Source: Actinoplanes subtropicus (lineage in GTDB: Bacteria; Actinomycetota; Actinomycetes; Mycobacteriales; Micromonosporaceae). Taken from it: a stretch of DNA of 64,000 nucleotides. The stretch's first letter is position 1, and each line of letters opens with the position of its first letter. This document shows positions 26,268-34,219 of the stretch, one piece after another. Position numbers and translations under genes: made by a program. The notes below the pieces were generated by a model, which ran no database searches, was not told the origin of the DNA, and saw only the letters and a list, made by a program, of their open reading frames with translations. The DNA lies in the NCBI RefSeq assembly GCF_000721705.1, contig NZ_JOJL01000001.1, forward strand, positions 372,001 through 436,000, in the 5' to 3' direction.

Positions 26268-27173
26268 GTGAGTGACGACGCGGTCGAGGTTCGGGAGGTC
26301 GTCGTGCGCTACGGCGCCACGACCGCCGTCGACGGGGTCTCGCTGACCGTGCCGCGCGGCCGGGTGCTGGCCCTGCTCGGGCACAACGGCGCCGGCAAGA
26401 CCAGCCTGCTGCAGGTCTGCGAGGGCTTCCGGCCGGCCGATGGCGGCGAGTGCCGGGTGCTCGGCCTCGACCCGATCGGGGAGCACGACGCGCTGATGCC
26501 ACGGCTGGGCATCATGCTGCAGTCCGGCGGCATGTACCCGTGGGCGACCGCCGGCGAGCTCCTGCAACTGTTCGCGTCCTTCTCGGCCAACCCGATAAAT
26601 CCGGAGATGCTGATCGAGCGGCTCGGGCTGCAGAAATCGGCGAAGACGCGTTATCGCCGCCTGTCCGGCGGCGAGCAGCAGCGGCTCTCCCTGGCGGTGG
26701 CCCTGGTGGGGCGCCCCGAGCTGGTCTTCCTCGACGAGCCGACGGCCGGCATGGACACCGAGGCCCGGCACACCACCTGGCAGCTGATCGAGGAGTTGCG
26801 CGCCGACGGCGTGTCGGTCCTGCTCACCACCCACCTGCTCGACGAGGCCGAGCGCCTCGCCGACGACGTGGTGATCATGCGAGAGGGCCGGGTCGCGGCG
26901 ACCGGCGCGCCCGCGGCGCTCACGGCCGCGGCGGGCATAGACCTTCTGGAGGTACGCGCCGACGCCGGCCTGAAACCCGACGTGCCGTTCAAGGTCACCG
27001 AGGCGACCCCGGGGGAGTATGCGATCGCCGGCGCGCTGGACGCGGCCGCGATCGCCGAGGTGCTGGCCTGTTTCGCCCGCGCGGGCGCCCAGGTCACGGC
27101 CGTGAACACCCGCCGGCGCACCCTCGAGGACGTGTATCTGGCATTGACCGTCAAGGCGGGAGCCCACCGATGA
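26268..27173 (+). CDS. ABC transporter ATP-binding protein (DrrA/CcmA-like)
   Basis: A 301-residue ATPase. Walker A is GHNGAGKTS, the signature is LSGGEQQRLS, Walker B is LVFLDEPTAGMD and the switch is TTHLLDEAERLAD. An extra C-terminal domain of about 80 residues is typical of drug or lipid exporter ATPases. The GTG start overlaps nothing upstream; the stop overlaps the permease ATG as ATGA. It pairs with the ABC-2 permease that follows. The exported substrate is unknown. Confidence 0.9.
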   Translation: MSDDAVEVREVVVRYGATTAVDGVSLTVPRGRVLALLGHNGAGKTSLLQVCEGFRPADGGECRVLGLDPIGEHDALMPRLGIMLQSGGMYPWATAGELLQLFASFSANPINPEMLIERLGLQKSAKTRYRRLSGGEQQRLSLAVALVGRPELVFLDEPTAGMDTEARHTTWQLIEELRADGVSVLLTTHLLDEAERLADDVVIMREGRVAATGAPAALTAAAGIDLLEVRADAGLKPDVPFKVTEATPGEYAIAGALDAAAIAEVLACFARAGAQVTAVNTRRRTLEDVYLALTVKAGAHR

Positions 27174-27916
27174 CCACCTTCGCCCCCGCCCCGGCGCGCA
27201 ACTCGACCAAGGCGATCCTGCGCAGCCAGGTCCGGATGGAACTGATCCTCACCGCCCGGCGCGGCGAGGCGATCGTGCTGGCCATGGGCGTGCCGCTGCT
27301 GGTGCTGCTCGGGGCCGGGCTCACCCACGTCACCAACGTCCCGGGCGGCGACCGCCTGGCGTATGTGGTGCCCGGCGTGCTCGCGCTGACCGTGATGTCG
27401 ACGGCGTTCACCGGGCAGGCGATCACCACGGGGTACGAACGGAACTACGGCGTCCTCAAGCGACTGGGGGCCTCGCCGCTGTCCCGCCCGGGCCTGCTGT
27501 TCGCCAAGACCGCCGCGATCCTGGCGCTGATCGTGGTGCAGTTGCTGGCGCTCGCGGCGGTCGGCGTGGCGGTGGGCTGGCGTCCGCACGCGGGTCAGGT
27601 GCTGCCCGCCCTGGGCATCACGGTGCTCGCGACAACGGCGTACACCGGCCTGGCTTTGTTCTTGGCAAGCGTGCTCAAACCGGAGACGACGACCGGTTTG
27701 GCGACCCTGATCTACGTGTTGATGCTGGCCGCCGGCGGGATCATGTTCGCCGCGCCCACCCAGATCGCGGAGTTCCTGCCGCTGGCCGCGCACGCCGAGG
27801 CGCTGCGCGCGACGCTTTCGCACGGCCAGCCGGTGCCGCTCGGCTCCTGGGCGAGCCTCGCCGTCTGGGCGGCGGTCTGCGTGGTCGCGGCGGCCCGGAA
27901 GTTCCGCTGGGAGTGA
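27170..27916 (+). CDS. ABC-2 type transporter permease
   Basis: A 248-residue membrane protein with six predicted spans in the ABC-2 arrangement: long first cytoplasmic segment, spans near residues 34, 58, 108, 140, 170 and 220, and the GYERNYGVLKRLGASPLSR amphipathic element between spans. It is translationally coupled to the ATPase gene upstream by ATGA. Its 3' end is followed by a 24-bp imperfect copy of its own last codons and stop (27901-27924 repeated at 27925-27948). Confidence 0.88.
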   Translation: MTTFAPAPARNSTKAILRSQVRMELILTARRGEAIVLAMGVPLLVLLGAGLTHVTNVPGGDRLAYVVPGVLALTVMSTAFTGQAITTGYERNYGVLKRLGASPLSRPGLLFAKTAAILALIVVQLLALAAVGVAVGWRPHAGQVLPALGITVLATTAYTGLALFLASVLKPETTTGLATLIYVLMLAAGGIMFAAPTQIAEFLPLAAHAEALRATLSHGQPVPLGSWASLAVWAAVCVVAAARKFRWE

Positions 27917-27944
27917 GGCGTGCGGTTCCGCCGGGAATGAGGCG

Positions 27945-27964
27945 TGTCCACCGATCGGTGGACA
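27945..27964. promoter_or_regulatory. perfect 20-bp palindrome between the two ABC gene pairs
   Basis: TGTCCACCGATCGGTGGACA is perfectly self-complementary with no loop, 60 bp upstream of the second ABC ATPase start. Lack of a loop makes a protein operator likelier than a terminator. The binding protein could be the response regulator encoded at the end of the same gene run, or an unlinked TetR-type repressor. Confidence 0.5.
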
Positions 27965-28023
27965 ACCGCTGACGGTCGCCCGGTCGTCCCGCCCGGCCCC
28001 GGCCGGCGAGCACGATCAGATCC

Positions 28024-28860
28024 ATGGACGCCATTGAAGTCAGGGGACTTCGCAAGACCTACCGGGGGCAGGAAGCCGTCCGGGGGATCGATCTCACGGT
28101 GACGCGCGGCGAGGTGTTCGCGCTGCTCGGCCCGAACGGCGCCGGCAAGACCACGACCGTGGAGATCCTCGAGGGCCACCGTAAGCGCACCGGCGGGACG
28201 GTCACCGTTCTCGGCGACGACCCGGGCACGGCCGGCCGCACCTGGCGTGCTCGCATCGGCGTGGTGCTGCAGGACGCGGACGACGCCGCCGACCTGACCG
28301 TCACCGAGATGGTCAAGCACGTGGCCGGCCTCTACGCCGATCCGCGGCCGGTCGCCGAGGTGATCGACCTGGTCGGGCTCACCGAGAAGAAGGGCAGCAA
28401 GATCCGGGCGCTCTCCGGCGGGCAGCGCCGCCGGGTGGACGTGGCGCTCGGCATCGTCGGCCGCCCCGAACTGCTCTTCCTCGACGAGCCGACCACCGGC
28501 TTCGACCCGGCCGCGCGCCGCCAGTTCTGGGACCTGATCCGGGCGCTGGCCGCCGAGGGCACCACGATCCTGCTCACCACGCACTACCTGGAGGAGGCCG
28601 AGGCGCTCGCCGACCGCCTCGCGGTGCTGGCCGACGGCCGGATCGTCGCCGAGGGCACGCCGGCCACGCTCGGCGGCCGGGCGAGCGCCGGCGCGAAGGT
28701 GGCCTGGCGGGAAAACGGGACAAATCGCGTGGAGAACGTGGCCGATCCCACCGATTTGATCAAGCAGCTGGTGAAGGCTGAGATCGATTTGTCCACTTTG
28801 ACCATCACCCGCCCCACCCTCGAGGACATCTACCTCAACCTGATCGGAGCCACCCGATGA
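28024..28860 (+). CDS. ABC transporter ATP-binding protein (DrrA-like)
   Basis: A 278-residue ATPase with Walker A GPNGAGKTT, signature ALSGGQRRRVDVA, Walker B LLFLDEPTTGFDPAARR and H-loop TTHYLEEAEALAD, plus a C-terminal extension that ends TLEDIYLNLIGATR as in DrrA-type exporters. It is a separate subfamily member from the ATPase at 26268. The stop overlaps the permease start as ATGA. It begins a four-gene overlapping operon with a permease, a histidine kinase and a response regulator. Confidence 0.92.
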   Translation: MDAIEVRGLRKTYRGQEAVRGIDLTVTRGEVFALLGPNGAGKTTTVEILEGHRKRTGGTVTVLGDDPGTAGRTWRARIGVVLQDADDAADLTVTEMVKHVAGLYADPRPVAEVIDLVGLTEKKGSKIRALSGGQRRRVDVALGIVGRPELLFLDEPTTGFDPAARRQFWDLIRALAAEGTTILLTTHYLEEAEALADRLAVLADGRIVAEGTPATLGGRASAGAKVAWRENGTNRVENVADPTDLIKQLVKAEIDLSTLTITRPTLEDIYLNLIGATR

Positions 28861-29666
28861 CCACGCTCGCGCTCCCGTCGACGGCGACCACCAGCCTGGC
28901 CCGCGGCTGGATCGAGTTGCTCCAGTTCCTCCGCGACCGCACCGCGATGATCTTCACGTTCGCGTTCCCGGCGATGCTGCTCCTGCTCTTCGGCACGATC
29001 TTCAAGGACTCGTACAACAACACCGGCGTCAGCGCGAGCCAGGTCTATTCGGCCAGCATGATCGCGTACGGGATCCTCACCACCGCCTTCGTGACCATGG
29101 GCGCCGGGGTGGCGCTCGACCGGGAGGACGGCACGCTGAAGCGCCTGCACGGCACGCCGATCACGCCCACGGCGTACGTCATGGGGAAGTTGATCCTGGT
29201 TTTGGCGTTGAGCGTGGCCGAGACGGCGACGCTGATCCTGGTCGGCCTGCTGGTCTTCGACATGCCGTCGCCGGACGCGGCGCACTGGCTGACCTTCGCC
29301 TGGCTGTTCCTGCTGTCCACGTTCGCCTGCACGGCCTGCGGCATCGCGGTCAGCTCGATCGTCAAGCACGCCCGCACGGCCGGCGCGATCCTCAACGTGC
29401 CGGTGGTGGCGCTGAACTTCCTCTCCGGCGTCTTCATCCACCCGATCACCCAGCTGCCCGGCTGGCTGATCACGGTCGCGTCGTTCTTCCCGGTCAAGTG
29501 GATGAGCCAGGGCTTCCGGTACGTGTTCCTGCCGGACAGCCTGAAGCAGTACGAGGCGGCCGGGCAGTGGGAGCTGGGCCGGACCGCCTTGGTGCTGGGC
29601 GCCTGGTGTGTGATCGGATTGGTGCTGTGCCTGGTGACGTTCCGCTGGACCGAGAGGGATCGGTGA
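28857..29666 (+). CDS. ABC-2 type transporter permease (DrrB-like)
   Basis: A 269-residue membrane protein with six predicted spans. It contains the MIFTFAFPAMLLLLFGTIF first span, the DREDGTLKRLHGTPITP connector and the SGVFIHPITQLPGW loop ahead of the last spans, all usual in ABC-2 exporters. It is coupled upstream to its ATPase (ATGA) and downstream to the histidine kinase (GTGA), which ties the transporter to a sensor system as in many antimicrobial-peptide or cell-envelope stress modules. Confidence 0.9.
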   Translation: MTTLALPSTATTSLARGWIELLQFLRDRTAMIFTFAFPAMLLLLFGTIFKDSYNNTGVSASQVYSASMIAYGILTTAFVTMGAGVALDREDGTLKRLHGTPITPTAYVMGKLILVLALSVAETATLILVGLLVFDMPSPDAAHWLTFAWLFLLSTFACTACGIAVSSIVKHARTAGAILNVPVVALNFLSGVFIHPITQLPGWLITVASFFPVKWMSQGFRYVFLPDSLKQYEAAGQWELGRTALVLGAWCVIGLVLCLVTFRWTERDR

Positions 29667-30817
29667 CTCCCGCCGCGACCGCTTCGACCGCCGCGGAGGC
29701 CCACCAGCGTTACTCACAGTGGTGGGACGTGTATTACGGAGTGGTCGCGGTGGCCGTCGCCGCCGCGATCCTCGTCGTCAACGACCACGCGCTGTGGCGC
29801 CGGCTGCTCGCGGCCGGCGCCATCGCCCTCATGGTCGTCGTGCACCTGGTGATCGGCCGGCGCGTGATCGAGCGCGACGTCTCGTCCGTGGTGCTGGCGT
29901 CGGCGCAGATCGCGCTTTTCGCGGCCGCGGTGACGTTCATCCCGTTCGCCTCGTGGCTGCTCTTCGCGATCATCCCGATGCTGTTCATGCTGGTGCCGAT
30001 CCGCAGCGCGATCGTGCTGGTCATCGCGGTCAACCTGGTGGCGCCGCTCCGCGACGCCATCCTGTCGCCCGGGTACGTGCGATCCGACCTGGTCATCGCG
30101 CTCATCTCGGCGGCCACCGGCATCTGGCTGGGCTTCTGGGTCAGCCGGGTGATCCAGCAGAACAAAGAGCGCGGCCTCTTGATCGCCGAACTGGAGGCGA
30201 GCCGCGCCGAGGTGGCGCGCCTGTCGCACGAGACCGGCGTGGCGGCCGAGCGGGCCCGCCTGGCCGGCGAGATCCACGACACCCTCGCGCAGGGCTTCAC
30301 CAGCATCATCACGCTGCTGCAGGCGGCCGACCCGGCGCTGAAGGACGAGCGGCTGGCGCTGGCCGTCCGCACGGCGAAGGAAAACCTGGCCGAGTCGCGG
30401 GCCCTGGTCGCCGCGCTGGCGCCGGCTGCGTTGTCCGAGGGCTCACTGCCCGATTCCGTACGCCGTCAAGCAGCCCGCTTCGCCGAGGAAACCGGCACGC
30501 CGGCCACCGTCCGGGTGACCGGGGAGGAACGGCCCCTGCCGACGAAGGTCGAGGTGGTCCTGCTGCGGGCCGCCCAGGAGGCGCTGACGAACGTCCGCCG
30601 CCACGCCGGCGCCCAGGAGGCAGCGGTCCTGCTGGCATACGCCCCGTCCTCGGTGCGCCTGGTGGTCCGCGACGACGGCAGAGGCTTCGACCAGGCCACG
30701 GCGGACGGGTTCGGCCTGAACGGCATGCGCGCCCGGGCAGACCAGGTACAGGGCCGGCTGACGGTCCACAGCGACCCCGAAACCGGCACAACCATCGAGC
30801 TGGAGGTGCCCGCATGA
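29663..30817 (+). CDS. sensor histidine kinase (HisKA_3, DesK/LiaS-like)
   Basis: A 384-residue membrane kinase. Five to six hydrophobic segments cover residues about 25-165, a short coiled coil follows, and the phospho-acceptor helix reads ARLAGEIHDTLAQGFTSII, with ATP-lid motifs VRDDGRGFD and FGLNGMRARAD. GTG 29663 overlaps the permease stop as GTGA and begins a sensible N-terminus. It probably senses envelope stress or the transported compound and controls the operon with the following regulator. Confidence 0.9.
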   Translation: MTPAATASTAAEAHQRYSQWWDVYYGVVAVAVAAAILVVNDHALWRRLLAAGAIALMVVVHLVIGRRVIERDVSSVVLASAQIALFAAAVTFIPFASWLLFAIIPMLFMLVPIRSAIVLVIAVNLVAPLRDAILSPGYVRSDLVIALISAATGIWLGFWVSRVIQQNKERGLLIAELEASRAEVARLSHETGVAAERARLAGEIHDTLAQGFTSIITLLQAADPALKDERLALAVRTAKENLAESRALVAALAPAALSEGSLPDSVRRQAARFAEETGTPATVRVTGEERPLPTKVEVVLLRAAQEALTNVRRHAGAQEAAVLLAYAPSSVRLVVRDDGRGFDQATADGFGLNGMRARADQVQGRLTVHSDPETGTTIELEVPA

Positions 30818-31431
30818 TCCGCATCCTGCTGGTCGACGACCACCCCGTGGTCCGGCACGGCCTGCGCGGCATGCTCGACGCCGAGCCGGACTTGTCGGTG
30901 GTCGGCGAGGCCGGCTCAGGCGACGCCGGCGTCACCCTGGCCGCCGCCGAACGCCCCGACATCGTCCTGATGGACCTACGCATGCCCGACGGCGACGGCG
31001 TATCGGCCACCGAACGCATCCTGAAGACCGTCCCCGGCGTACGGGTGATGGTGCTGACCACCTACGAGTCGGACCGCGACATCCTCCGCGCCATCGAGGC
31101 CGGCGCCTGCGGTTACCTGCTCAAGGACGCCTCCCCCGCCGAACTGGCCGACGCCGTCCGAGCCGCGGCCCGTGGCGAGACAGTGCTGGCCCCGAGCGTC
31201 GCCTCGACCCTGGTGCGCCAGGTCCGCCAGCCCGCGCCACCGGCTTTGTCGGCCCGCGAATCGGAGGTCCTGCGACTGGTGGCGAGCGGCCTGACCAACG
31301 CCGAGATTGGCAAGCAACTCTTCATCTCCGAGGCAACGGTGAAGACCCATTTGCTGCGAGTCTTCAACAAACTGGACGTAGCCGACCGCACCGCCGCGGT
31401 AACCACAGCAATGCGACACGGCCTCCTCTAG
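30814..31431 (+). CDS. NarL/FixJ-type response regulator
   Basis: A 205-residue regulator. The receiver has LLVDDHPVVRHGLRG, phospho-acceptor Asp in DIVLMDLRMPDGDG, Thr in VLTTYES and Lys in YLLKDASP; the C-terminal LuxR HTH reads SARESEVLRLVASGLTNAEI with EATVKTHLLRV as recognition helix. It is coupled by ATGA to the kinase. A perfect palindrome at 27945-27964 upstream of the operon is a possible binding site. Confidence 0.92.
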   Translation: MIRILLVDDHPVVRHGLRGMLDAEPDLSVVGEAGSGDAGVTLAAAERPDIVLMDLRMPDGDGVSATERILKTVPGVRVMVLTTYESDRDILRAIEAGACGYLLKDASPAELADAVRAAARGETVLAPSVASTLVRQVRQPAPPALSARESEVLRLVASGLTNAEIGKQLFISEATVKTHLLRVFNKLDVADRTAAVTTAMRHGLL

Positions 31432-31491
31432 CACCATTTCCCCGGCGGCAGGACAGGACTTTCCCACCTCACGGCGGACGCGACCGAGAAC

Positions 31492-32457
31492 CTATTCGGG
31501 GGCGGCGGATGAAATGCGGGCGTGGTAGGGTTTCCGGGACGGCTCGAGAATGGTGCGAATTCCCGGAGACGCCCGAAATCCGCGTGACGCGGCGGCGCGG
31601 GAGACGCCAACCGAAACCGGCGCAGAAAACATGCTCGTGCCGGTGAGGAGCCGCGCGAGTGGTGTTCGAGTCGGCGTCGTCGAGCACAGCCGCTGCGGTG
31701 CTGGCGGTCGTTGCGGCGGTGGTGCTGGCGGCAGCTGTGGTGGTGCTGGCGGTCGTTGCGGCGGCGGTGCCGGCGGCAGTTGCGGTGGTGCTGGCGGTCG
31801 TTGCGGCGGCGGTGCCGGCGGCAGTTGCGGTGGTGCTGGCGGTCGTTGCGGCGGCGGTGCCGGCGGCAGCAGCCGCGGGGGCAGCGGCAGCGGTGACAAC
31901 GCCGGCGGTGTCGGCGGCAGGGCGGGCCGCAATGGGAGCGGGCGTGCTGCCGGCGGCAGGGCTGGCCAAGCCGGAACCGGCGGTGCTGGCAGCTGCCGCG
32001 GCGGTGGTGGCTCTGGTGTTGGCGGGAGCGCTGGCGGCGGCAGCGGTCTTGGCAGCAGGGCTGGCCAAGCCGGAACCGGCGGTGCTGGTGGCAGCTGTCG
32101 GGCGGTGGTGGCTCTGGTGTTGGCGGGAGCGCTGGCGGCAGCGTGAACGGGCTTGCTCGCGGTGGCAGTGGTGCGGGCGGCGATGTTGGCTGCGACGGCA
32201 GTGGGGGCGTTGGCGGCAGCTGTGGCGCTGGCGACGGTGCTGACAGCGGCTGTTTCAGCGGCGGCGGCGATGTCGGCGGCTGCGCGCTCGCGGCGAAGGC
32301 GCCACAACTTTAGGGCGTGTCGTTGGGTGAGGCCCCATTCTCGGTGGCGGGCGTGCTCGCGACGGAATTGCTCGGCTTCTGGGGAATAGCGGCGTGACTT
32401 GGTGCGGTCGCGCATTTCGGCTAATTGGCCTTTAGGGAAGAGCTCCAGCTGTCGCAC
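31492..32457 (-). CDS. MRQLELFP-family protein, copy A: conserved basic domain plus low-complexity tail
   Basis: A predicted 321-residue protein of unknown function. Residues 1-61 (MRQLELFPKGQLAEMRDRTK at the start, ending WRLRRERAAA) are basic, helical and about 85% identical to copy B at 48374-49474. After them comes an Ala/Thr tail that turns abruptly Pro-rich near residue 125, where an imperfect 85-bp direct repeat differs by 2 nt between its copies; the Ala-rich reading continues in another frame to about 31469. A slippage frameshift is therefore likely and the true C-terminus is uncertain. The GTG start sits 6 nt after a GATAAT -10, so the message looks leaderless. Confidence 0.6.
   Translation of the reverse strand: MRQLELFPKGQLAEMRDRTKSRRYSPEAEQFRREHARHREWGLTQRHALKLWRLRRERAAADIAAAAETAAVSTVASATAAANAPTAVAANIAARTTATASKPVHAAASAPANTRATTARQLPPAPPVPAWPALLPRPLPPPALPPTPEPPPPRQLPAPPVPAWPALPPAARPLPLRPALPPTPPALSPLPLPPRLLPPAPPPQRPPAPPQLPPAPPPQRPPAPPQLPPAPPPQRPPAPPQLPPAPPPQRPPAPQRLCSTTPTRTPLARLLTGTSMFSAPVSVGVSRAAASRGFRASPGIRTILEPSRKPYHARISSAAPE
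31700..31879. repeat. 45-bp tandem repeat, four units
   Basis: Units starting at 31700, 31745, 31790 and 31835 share GCTGGCGGTCGTTGCGGCGG and are nearly identical for the middle two. They lie in the 3' part of the copy A gene and encode 15-residue Ala/Thr or Pro-rich units depending on frame. All six frames stay open across most of the array, so frame alone does not prove coding here. Confidence 0.85.
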
Positions 32458-32463
32458 CTCAAA

Positions 32464-32510
32464 ATTATCGCACCACCGAGAACGCGACGGTAAGCCCGAA
32501 CAGGTGTTCG
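32464..32510 (-). promoter_or_regulatory. leaderless promoter with LexA-box-like palindrome, copy A
   Basis: On the minus strand, GATAAT (32469-32464) lies 6 nt before the GTG start, so transcription should begin at or next to the start codon. CGAACAGGTGTTCG at 32497-32510, a perfect palindrome matching the Gram-positive/actinobacterial LexA box pattern CGAACnnnnGTTCG, ends 40 bp upstream of the start. The same -10, spacing and box recur at copy B. The box lies just upstream of the -35 position, so an activator is as possible as LexA. Confidence 0.55.
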
Positions 32511-32635
32511 ATCATGCCAATCTTCCCGGCCCCGAAAATGTCCTACGGGAATTAATTCGACCTTCTCGATGGGAATTCGCCCGCCTATTCGATCGAGGTA
32601 AGGGAACCAGAAGACGACGCGACCACGCACGGCGC

Positions 32636-32935
32636 GCGACGGGCGGCACCCTGGGTGACCAGCGGGCGCGGCGTCATGGCATGCCAGCCCGGCCACCATC
32701 GCGGCCGCGACGGGCGGCACCCTGGGTGACCAGCCGGCGCGGCGCCATGGCATGCCAGCCCGGCCACCAACGCAGCCGCGAGGGGCGGCGCAAAGGGCGA
32801 CCAGGCAGGCCCGGAGCCATGGCAAGCCAGCCCCGTCGCAACCGGCGGCGCCCCGAGTGCCCACCCAGCCCAGCGCCACGGCAGCCCAACCCAGCAACGC
32901 GGCCGGAGCGACACCCACGGCATGCCGCCCCGACC
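32636..32935. repeat. 71-bp degenerate tandem repeat (CCATGGC family), locus A
   Basis: Units starting at 32636, 32707 and 32778 have a 71-bp period and contain GCGACGGGCGGCACCCTGGG and GGCGCCATGGCATGCCAGCC; two more degenerate units follow to about 32935. The sequence fills the gap between the copy A promoter and the hydrolase gene 3' end. Related sequence is found at 49686-49914 and at about 58010-58070. No gene is supported within it. Confidence 0.8.
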
Positions 32936-32947
32936 AAAATCCAACCC

Positions 32948-33796
32948 CTACCGCTCCGCGAAGCGCTGGACGAACGCCAGAGCAGTATTCGCCACCTCGA
33001 GCCACCCGCTGTCGATCGTCAGCGAATGCCCCCGCCCCGGGATCGACGCGAACTCCGTCACCCCGGTGTTCTTCTGCTGCAGCTTGTACTGGTACTCCGA
33101 GATGGCCGGCGGCACCGTGTGGTCCTTCTCGCCGGAGATGATGAGCATGGGGCCTCGGTACGCGTTCTCGTGGTCGACCTTCACCTCGCTCCACGGGTTG
33201 AAGTTGGCCACCGCCGCCTGGAACAGGGGGGCGCCCGGTGCGGGCACCGCGTACTCCGCGTACAGCTGGTGGGCCTCCTCCTCGGAGACCTGGTTGGCGA
33301 AGGCGTACCGGAACTGCTCGTACGTCAGCGGAATCGCCTTCTTGTAGTTCGCCGGGTTGGACAGCACCGGTGACGCCGAGCGCAACGCCGAGATCGGGAG
33401 CGGCAGCACCCCCTGGTAGGGCGCCGCGTCGATGGACACGGTCACGTTGGAAAGTCCGCGGCCGGCCATGATCTGGGCGAGCAGGCCGCCGAACGAGTGG
33501 CCGATGACCGCCGGCTGCTTGTCGAGTTTGCCGATCACCTCGGCGTAGTGGTCGGCGACCTGGCCGACCGTCTTGCCCGCGAAGACCTCGGGATGTTCCG
33601 CGGCCTCGGCGACGGTGGCGGGGTCGTCCGGCCAGCCGGGGGAGATGGCCGCGTACCCGGCGGCGTCGAACACCTCGGCCCAGCGGTCCCAGCTGTTCGG
33701 CAGCAGCCACAGGCCGTGGATGAAGACGACGGGCGTGCGCCCGCTCGCGTTGACCCGATCGATGTCGTCCAGCGTGTGCTGCGGAATGTCGGACAT
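32948..33796 (-). CDS. alpha/beta hydrolase
   Basis: A 282-residue alpha/beta-hydrolase-fold protein. The oxyanion strand is VVFIHGLWLLP, the nucleophile elbow is AVIGHSFGGLLAQ (Ser), the acid is in SGEKDHTVPP (Asp) and the base in PGRGHSLTIDSG (His), so the triad is intact. No signal peptide. It is monocistronic, divergent from the ApbE operon across a 167-bp gap. The substrate is unknown; esterase or lactonase activity is possible. Confidence 0.85.
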   Translation of the reverse strand: MSDIPQHTLDDIDRVNASGRTPVVFIHGLWLLPNSWDRWAEVFDAAGYAAISPGWPDDPATVAEAAEHPEVFAGKTVGQVADHYAEVIGKLDKQPAVIGHSFGGLLAQIMAGRGLSNVTVSIDAAPYQGVLPLPISALRSASPVLSNPANYKKAIPLTYEQFRYAFANQVSEEEAHQLYAEYAVPAPGAPLFQAAVANFNPWSEVKVDHENAYRGPMLIISGEKDHTVPPAISEYQYKLQQKNTGVTEFASIPGRGHSLTIDSGWLEVANTALAFVQRFAER

Positions 33797-33963
33797 GGGC
33801 GCAAGCTCCTTTGTCGAGTGTCGGCAAGGATCACGTTACGAAGAAAGTCGGCTCCGGCGATATAGCAAAAACCTTCACAGTCGACGAACAGGATCCGCAC
33901 AGGCCCCAGCGAGACCCGCTGTGCACCCTTCGTTGTGTCGTCAACGAAAGGGGTGCGACGCAC

Positions 33964-34218
33964 ATGAAACGGGAGACCGGACTACGGCGGACGTCGCTGA
34001 TCACCGGCGCGTTGGTCGCGGCGAGCGTGGCCGGCACGGTCGTGATCGGTGTCGCGGCGCACGCGACAACGAGCGGTACATCAACGTCAACATCATCATC
34101 AAGTACGACAAGTACGAAAAATCAGGCAAGTACCACGAACTCCGGCAGCTCCCCGACGCTGTCCAGCGGAAGCAGCAGCGACAACAGCAGCAGCCAAGCT
34201 ACGTCGGGCGGGAGCTGA
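33964..34218 (+). CDS. short Ser/Thr-rich membrane-anchored protein heading the ApbE operon
   Basis: An 84-residue protein: basic N-terminus, one hydrophobic segment (SLITGALVAASVAGTVVIGVAA) and a tail of almost only Ser, Thr, Gly, Asn and Ala. In many actinobacteria the gene at this operon position encodes an anchor, such a linker, and then an FMN-binding domain carrying the Thr that ApbE flavinylates. Here the product ends within the linker and apbE starts 2 bp later, so the FMN-binding domain is missing. ATG 33964 follows GAAAGGGG. It may be a remnant, or a linker protein in its own right. Confidence 0.6.
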   Translation: MKRETGLRRTSLITGALVAASVAGTVVIGVAAHATTSGTSTSTSSSSTTSTKNQASTTNSGSSPTLSSGSSSDNSSSQATSGGS

Positions 34219-34219
34219 C

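Noticed and set aside
31550..32243. Gly/Cys-rich and Val/Ala-rich plus-strand frames over the copy A tail
   Set aside because: They arise from the 45-bp GC-rich repeat, which leaves most frames open; no start region, ribosome site or conserved partner supports them.
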